DNA of 64,000 bases from Membranipora membranacea. Its lineage: Eukaryota; Bryozoa; Gymnolaemata; Cheilostomatida; Membraniporidae. The stretch lies in contig OU612073.1 in assembly GCA_914767715.1 (NCBI GenBank), positions 21,328,001 to 21,392,000 on the forward strand, written 5' to 3'. The translations under genes were made by a program, and so were the position numbers. Of this stretch, positions 58,563 to 64,000 are shown in pieces; the stretch's first letter is position 1; every line of letters begins with the position of its first letter. The notes beneath the pieces are model-generated. The model saw nothing but the letters and a program-made list of their open reading frames with translations, had not been told where the DNA came from and did not search any database.

Positions 58563-61500
58563 ATGGAGAATATCAACTTTTATATAATTGTCGTCTGCGT
58601 CGGTTTGGGAGCGCTGGATGCTCAGAATTTATTACCGAGTAGTCAGTATGCTGTGGATATAGAATACAAAACTGTACCTGGAGATGATCCGATGATCAAC
58701 TTTACCATCAGAACTTGTAAGTATATGATACATTACCCTCACAGCCCCCCACCCCCCCCCCCCCCCCCCTTCTCAAGGGAGCCATACGTTTTCATTATCG
58801 CGGTCTTGAATGGCAATGATATGTTGGATGTATTTTATCATAGAAGAATCGATGTCTGTTAGCCCTGGCCTTTATAGACATGATACGATTTGAGATCAAG
58901 GCTCTAATCAACGAGACAGACCAAGAGAGGAATAACAAAAGGTGAAGGTTAGGTGATATTCTTGAAGCCTGACAAGATTACAGTATTTGTGTGTCAGTTT
59001 TTCCTGTTGATATGTACGTAAGAGTATGAGCTAGCTCAGTTGGTTAAGGCTCCCTGTCCTCTACTCGTAAGTGCCTAAGTTTGAATCTTGCTGCAGTCGG
59101 CTGACTACTACACGCTGTAGGTGCACCAGGTGTGCTCCGACCTACCTGCTAACTGAGACAAACTTTGCGCCAAGTATAATTAACACATAAGTATTTCTCT
59201 TCTTTGGACAGAGTCAGACTTGGTGATTTTAACCAATATATACATGTTTTGAACATTTTGAAGTAATATTAAATATTCTTGATGGACAAATCTAGCCAGT
59301 ATTGAAATCACAACAAATTCTCCCCACCACCATGTTCTTTAATCCTTGTTTAATTTTTTCTAGTTGTTCCGAGGTCAGAAACTTTCGAGTTGGAGTTCAA
59401 CATAACTGGTTCATATGAAGGTCAAAACTTTACTAATAGTGATTCAGCTTCGGAGAGTACATCTGCAATAAGATCGAATGGTAGGTTCATGGTTGATAAC
59501 CCCTATTGCCATATTTGCTATTGTTGCAAGCCTGGAACTTAAAGGACTGGGGTTCAGAATCTCTCTGTAGATTTTGTCTGCAACTGCAAAAGCCCTAATT
59601 GATAACTGTGTTTTATCTTTTTAATACGCTAAGGTTTAAGAGTATTTCACTCAAATTTCTGTGTTTTTAAAACAATTCTCCCGTTGCAATTTTGCGCCCA
59701 AATGTTAACACTGTTTTCTACAAAATGGTGTTCGGCTGTGCTTTAGATACATTTTACATAATTGGATGGATGTTTAGTGTCTAGACAAACAAATTTTCTG
59801 CTCTCTTCTCATTTCGAATCCGTCACCATTTCTCTTTAGTGTACATTTTTTATGAAGAATTTGTGCAATTCAATAAAGAAATTTGCAATGTCATTGTAAT
59901 GATGAACGTAGCCTTATCTGCATATTTTTTGTTGTTGTAGTGGAGCACGTTTGGTATCACATATATCAAGAAGATGATATAAAACCTGGAGACCTATTAG
60001 TCTATTGGATAAGGGTACAGAAAGAAGGAGGGCTATGGTACAACAGTCATCAACACAGTGTTATTGTTGGGGAAGAGCCCCCCACCTCAAACAGGCTCAG
60101 AATCATGTCCTCTTCCACCACAACCACCAAGACAACCACAACTTCTTCAACACAACGTCCCACAACAACTACCACACAACCAACAACTACTACTCAACCA
60201 ACAACTACCACACAACCAACAACTACCACAAAAGTAACAACTACCACACAAGCAACAACTACCCCACGTGAGACAACTACAACACAAGCAACAACTACAA
60301 CAGTTGAACCATCGCCGACAACTTCGATGCAACCTATAGCTGCGAGTACGACAGTCAAAGAAACAACTGTGCGGCTTACCACTACAAACATCCTTTCTAC
60401 AACTACCCCAGGAGCTCCAATCACCACCTCACCTACCACTCGCCAACCAGAGGTTACATCGACATTGAGAGCAGCTACACAGAAAGTCACTGCCATGTCT
60501 CAAACTAGCACACCCTCAAGCATACTTTCTACAGGTACACTACCTGATCTCAATCTGGATGATTTAGGATGTAACCTGACCATTCCATATAGCCACCTTT
60601 CATGATTTATTTTACCGTAATGTGAAAGTGGTGATTCATTGTAGTATCCTTGGTTGCTATATCTTACAAATTAATTTTCCTGTCCCACTCCTGCATGACA
60701 ACAACTATGATTTATCCCCCATCCTAAGTTACTTAATATTAATCTACCTGTTATGGTCCCGAAATCCTGGTCAGCGTATATTATGCTTGTATCAGTTATT
60801 GCTTCCATGCCTGAACTCCTGATGGTTTGAGAACTTAATGTTGATATGTTGCCTAGCTTGAGTGCCCAGGCTGTTTTGTTCAAGAGCTGCAGGGGCGGGT
60901 ACCCACTATCTCCGTGATCAAAGCAATTTAGGCATACAAGCTATGTTACTCTTTCATCGATGAAAAACTGCCCTAACTCATCTGCACCAGACTTTGGAAC
61001 GCAGGGTTACCTCCCGCCTTCTGCAGTCTGGAAAGTTGAATGACCCTGTCTACTGCCCCCTTCCCTGACACTAACGAGGAGGTTGTTATCCCCATACAGT
61101 CGAAAAGCTGATGCCTGTGTTCAAACTTGGCTGGTATAGGATGCATGTGTCTAAACATGGCAGACATAGGACTCACGAGCGTAACCCTGGCCGATATAGG
61201 CGAGAGGAAGAAGAAGAGTCCACTAGCAGATATAGCCCCAATCTAAGTGGGCTGACTGGTAATGATGCTTATGCGCAAATTTTAAAACGCTTATCCCGCT
61301 TACATATCACCCCTCAATGCTTGATTGTTGTCTTGTTGTGTGTTTAAAAAAGTTTAAATTTGTGTTTTGTCAAACAGTTTAGATGGACAGTTAACAATGT
61401 AGAAGTTACCTCAGTTTTCTTTCAAAACATCACCTGTAATATAATGTTGTTTTTTTTGTCAGATTTGCTAGACTGCTTGAGGAATTCGAACCCTCTTGAA

Positions 61501-64000
61501 TTTGATGATTGCTCCCATACAAGGGCAACAACACCAAGTAAACTAAACTCAACAACAGCAATAACACCACCACCAACAACAGGAAAAACAACAACACCAA
61601 CAATTACAACAACAACTACGACAACATCTCTGCACATAATTACACAACAAAGTGGTGGAAGTAAGTCATTAGCATATCAAGTCATTTAATACAACATGAA
61701 AAAAAAAGTTTCCACCGTGACATAATTTTGCATCATATCTTGATTAATCAGGAGTTAATCTGACAGAATTGAATTACAATCAGGGCGTTGCATTCATCCA
61801 TGTCATGGTGTTGGCCATCATTATGCTGACACTTATGAAATTTTATCACTCATCTTGCAACTGGTAGCATCGAATATTGCTGCTGAAACAGCCGAGAAGT
61901 GAAACCAAGGGTTTGTAATACAGTACTATGTCAAATGGAAATACCTTTTTAGGGTCCATAAGTGTCAATCTACTTGTCTAGAAAATTGTTTCCTCAAGGT
62001 TAAACTTTGGGTCATGTGATTGTTACTGTACTTGACAGATTACGCGCGCGAGCCTTCTACTCCATCACAACCAGATGAGTCTAAAGGAGGAGCTTCAGGT
62101 CACGAAGGTGGCCCAGATGCCCCGGGACATGAGTCTTCAGGCTTAGATTACACAGTAGTTATTGTAGCAACAGTTGTACCTGCGGTAATAATGATTGGGC
62201 TAATCATTATTGTGGCCATAATCGTAAACCAGTAAGTATCAGTTTATTTATTTCCTCTCTAAAATTGTGTATAGAAACATCTTGGCCTTGAATGTGTTTC
62301 ATTAAAAAAGAGAAACGGCTTGATGTTGGAAGGAAACGCAAATTTTGTTTTTCATTAATGTTTCTAACAAATTGAATTTGACCATTATCCATGCTTCAGT
62401 TTTGGGCGTATGCTGAATTAGAACAGGAATTTTACTTTAATTTAGTAGAGGTGTTTAAGGTCAGGCCTCTTGTTTTGCATATTGGCTTCTACCCAGTTAC
62501 TAAGGAGTGACCACATCTCACTACTTGACACATGCCACCATGTGTGAGGCAGCTGTGTGCAGCCTCCGCTGATCTTTGTTTTCTTCTGCTTTACATACCA
62601 GAATTTATGTTAATTTGGAGTTTGTCGGTCTGTCCCCAAGATAAACTCCATGCTTGTTTCTATGGGAGTTGATAAAAAATAATTTTCTAGATATGCGGAT
62701 CTAGGGTTTATTCATAGTTCAGGCTCGTGCAGCCTACATAATATTCATATCTTATCATTTGGTTTATTTTCAGCCGCAGACAAAGAGCTGTACCAGATCC
62801 ATATCAGCAGGTTTTTAATAACATGAACTATAACTCTACAATGGAGGTCCACTCAAGGCAGCGCCAACCTGTAAGCAATTAGGACAATCTTATTACTAAA
62901 ACTTGGATCATTCTTTGTGGGCGAATGAACTGTGTACGTGGTTATGGAAATTAAATACTGATGTAGTGACAACTCAATAGGATTTGCCGGATTGGCAGTC
63001 TTGTTTATGAATGTTGAATCCAGATCATAACCATATTCATCTCCCCTTCGCTTGCCAGTAACAATCATCAGAACAAGGCGTTACAATCTTCCTTGATCAG
63101 AGGAGACAACTTTGAATTACAGTTACAATTTCTAATCAAAAATATTTGGGCTGAGCAGGGAGTGTCTCAGTTAACAGGAATTTCGAATTAACGTGATTCG
63201 GAGTAACCAGCTAACACTGTAGGCCTACCTGTTATCAATGTGTCATCAATGATAATCGGACAAAAACGGAGGATTAATTGTTACTCCTGGGCTGAAGCTG
63301 TTTGGGTTTAGTAATGTTATGTTTAACATAATATATTTCCTAGTTGCCCTTAATTAGCTCCACTCCAACTCCTGAATGAAATTTTCCAACCACTGGTGCA
63401 TAGTGTCGTCGTATGCAACTTTGCTAAAAGCAATAGGGAATGAAAATTGCAATATATGCATGTTCATTTTTGCTGTTTGTGGCATTATTAATTCACTGCA
63501 TCATTCTAGCATGATTCATGTATCAACTGCGGGTGTTAGTTTGTTTTGGAGGTTTTCACATGAAGAAAAGATCATCTCATTATTGAATTATGAGCATTTC
63601 CTCTTAGCTGCTTGCTCTGGCTCTGGCTGGTATGTGAACACAGCGAAGTAATAATGAATTCAGTTTAAAGAGCCGATTTCCATTCCTCATCACATTACCA
63701 TAAGTGAGAATAAGACGTTCCTAACTTTCCATTCTCCATACCAGATTGACTGATATATTATCCTTTATTGTAGACATTACCTCCCCCCAGAGGTACTCAT
63801 GGACATCAAACTACAACACTACAGATACGCAGACCTACAGAGGAGACTGTTTATTCTCCTACGGAGAGGCCAGAGAGTGGTGAAATCTATGAGGCTATCG
63901 CTCATGTAGACTATGAGGTAAGCTCTAAACTAGAGAAGTCACACGCTTCCCGCCCAGGCTCGATGCAGCTCAATCCTAGACCATCCTCTATACAGCTGTC
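58563..64000 (+). CDS. Membrane CBM39-like glucan-recognition protein with mucin stalk (3' end outside window)
   Basis: Exons 58563-58716, 59364-59480, 59941-60534, 61463-61660, 62039-62231, 62774-62870 and 63774 onward; phases fit. The first 451 residues are covered by complete exons. A signal peptide (MENINFYIIVVCVGLGALDA) leads into an N-terminal β-sandwich domain (about residues 22-140) whose end, DDIKPGDLLVYWIRVQKEGG then LWY, matches the CBM39 domain of invertebrate β-1,3-glucan recognition proteins. No GH16-like glucanase domain follows. Instead there are two Thr-rich segments (about 147-285 and 308-345) typical of mucin O-glycosylation, separated by a short piece with two Cys. A transmembrane helix (about 393-417, VVPAVIMIGLIIIVAII) is followed by basic residues and a cytoplasmic tail with at least five tyrosines. 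The last exon may stop at a GTAAGC donor (63917) or read on to the window end. Function as a surface glucan receptor is inferred. Confidence 0.7.
59022..59185 (+). mobile_element. tRNA-derived SINE fragment
   Basis: An A-box-like TAGCTCAGTTGG at 59032-59043 and a B-box-like AGTTTGAATCT at 59079-59089 stand at tRNA-gene spacing, forming a decayed polymerase III promoter. The sequence does not fold into a complete tRNA: the acceptor stem is not paired. About 95 bases of unrelated body follow; the right limit is approximate. It lies in the first intron of the CBM39-like gene. Confidence 0.65.
60100..60330 (+). repeat. Threonine-codon repeat encoding mucin stalk
   Basis: Imperfect repetition of ACAACTACCACACAACCA-like units within exon 3 of the CBM39-like gene. 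The units encode runs of Thr interrupted by Gln, Pro or Lys. Arrays like this commonly vary in copy number between alleles. Confidence 0.85.
60606..61462. other. Intron of CBM39-like gene with unidentified repeat-like sequence
   Basis: Between the mucin exons, open frames on both strands (for example 61111-61347 on plus, containing SRYSPNLSGLTGNDAYAQIL) have a more protein-like composition than most intronic sequence. No family is recognised, and splice sites in phase with the flanking exons are lacking. A decayed mobile element is the likeliest source. Confidence 0.35.

Noticed and set aside
59022-59100. Functional tRNA gene
   Set aside because: A- and B-boxes are present, but the acceptor and anticodon stems do not pair, so it is a SINE head and not a tRNA gene.
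60147-60496. Minus-strand open frames rich in Cys or Val opposite the mucin exon
   Set aside because: These are reverse-strand shadows of the Thr-codon repeat.
61111-61347. Additional exon of the CBM39-like gene
   Set aside because: No acceptor and donor in phase 1 flank it, and the exons on either side already join correctly.
63774-63917. Classical ITAM in the tail of the CBM39-like protein
   Set aside because: YEAI and YEVS are four residues apart and the second lacks a hydrophobic residue at +3, so the consensus is not met.

Overview
The window is animal nuclear DNA. Genes are split into many short exons with GT–AG introns, about 62-65% of the sequence is A+T by eye, and there are microsatellites, small DNA transposons and a tRNA-derived SINE. 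Orthologues of ANKRD6 (Diversin), ABCF3 and LYRM2, together with a CBM39-type β-glucan-binding module, point to a bilaterian invertebrate. A lophotrochozoan or other marine invertebrate is my best guess, but the species cannot be fixed from the sequence alone. All exon joins below were made by eye from splice sites, reading phase and remembered family sequences. Phases agree at every junction listed.

Layout. 1-2784: no gene seen. 2785-17534 (+): ANKRD6/Diversin-like gene, about 15 coding exons; most ankyrin repeats have an exon each, followed by a long low-complexity C-terminal exon. 18757-40998 (+): complete ABCF3 (GCN20-type ABC-F ATPase), 16 coding exons, 698 residues. Its 11.2 kb third intron holds, on the opposite strand, a four-exon gene for a secreted, probably GPI-anchored leucine-rich-repeat protein (23303-26591). 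40999-44386: intergenic, with an 87-nt near-perfect palindrome. 44387-45392 (+): LYRM2, 3 exons, 83 residues. 45573-56178 (-): a GH31 α-glucosidase, 21 exons, 966 residues, anchored as a type II membrane protein with a degenerate trefoil domain. 58563 to the window end (+): a gene for a signal peptide, a CBM39-like β-1,3-glucan-recognition domain, threonine-rich mucin stalks, one transmembrane helix and a tyrosine-containing cytoplasmic tail; it continues past 64000.

The first three orthologues are housekeeping or signalling genes: Wnt/planar polarity adaptor, translation-associated ATPase, and mitochondrial complex I-linked LYR protein. The right third is different. A membrane α-glucosidase and a membrane glucan-recognition protein are transcribed divergently from a 2.4 kb spacer. 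The most novel item is the second of these: CBM39 is known mainly from soluble glucan-recognition proteins, whereas here it sits on a mucin-like stalk with a transmembrane segment and tail, an architecture that would suit a cell-surface pattern-recognition receptor. Other points of interest are a coordinated loss of one disulfide pair in the GH31 trefoil domain, minisatellites that multiply 5' splice-site-like motifs beside true donors, a hAT element with an intact 8-bp target duplication, and several foldback elements.
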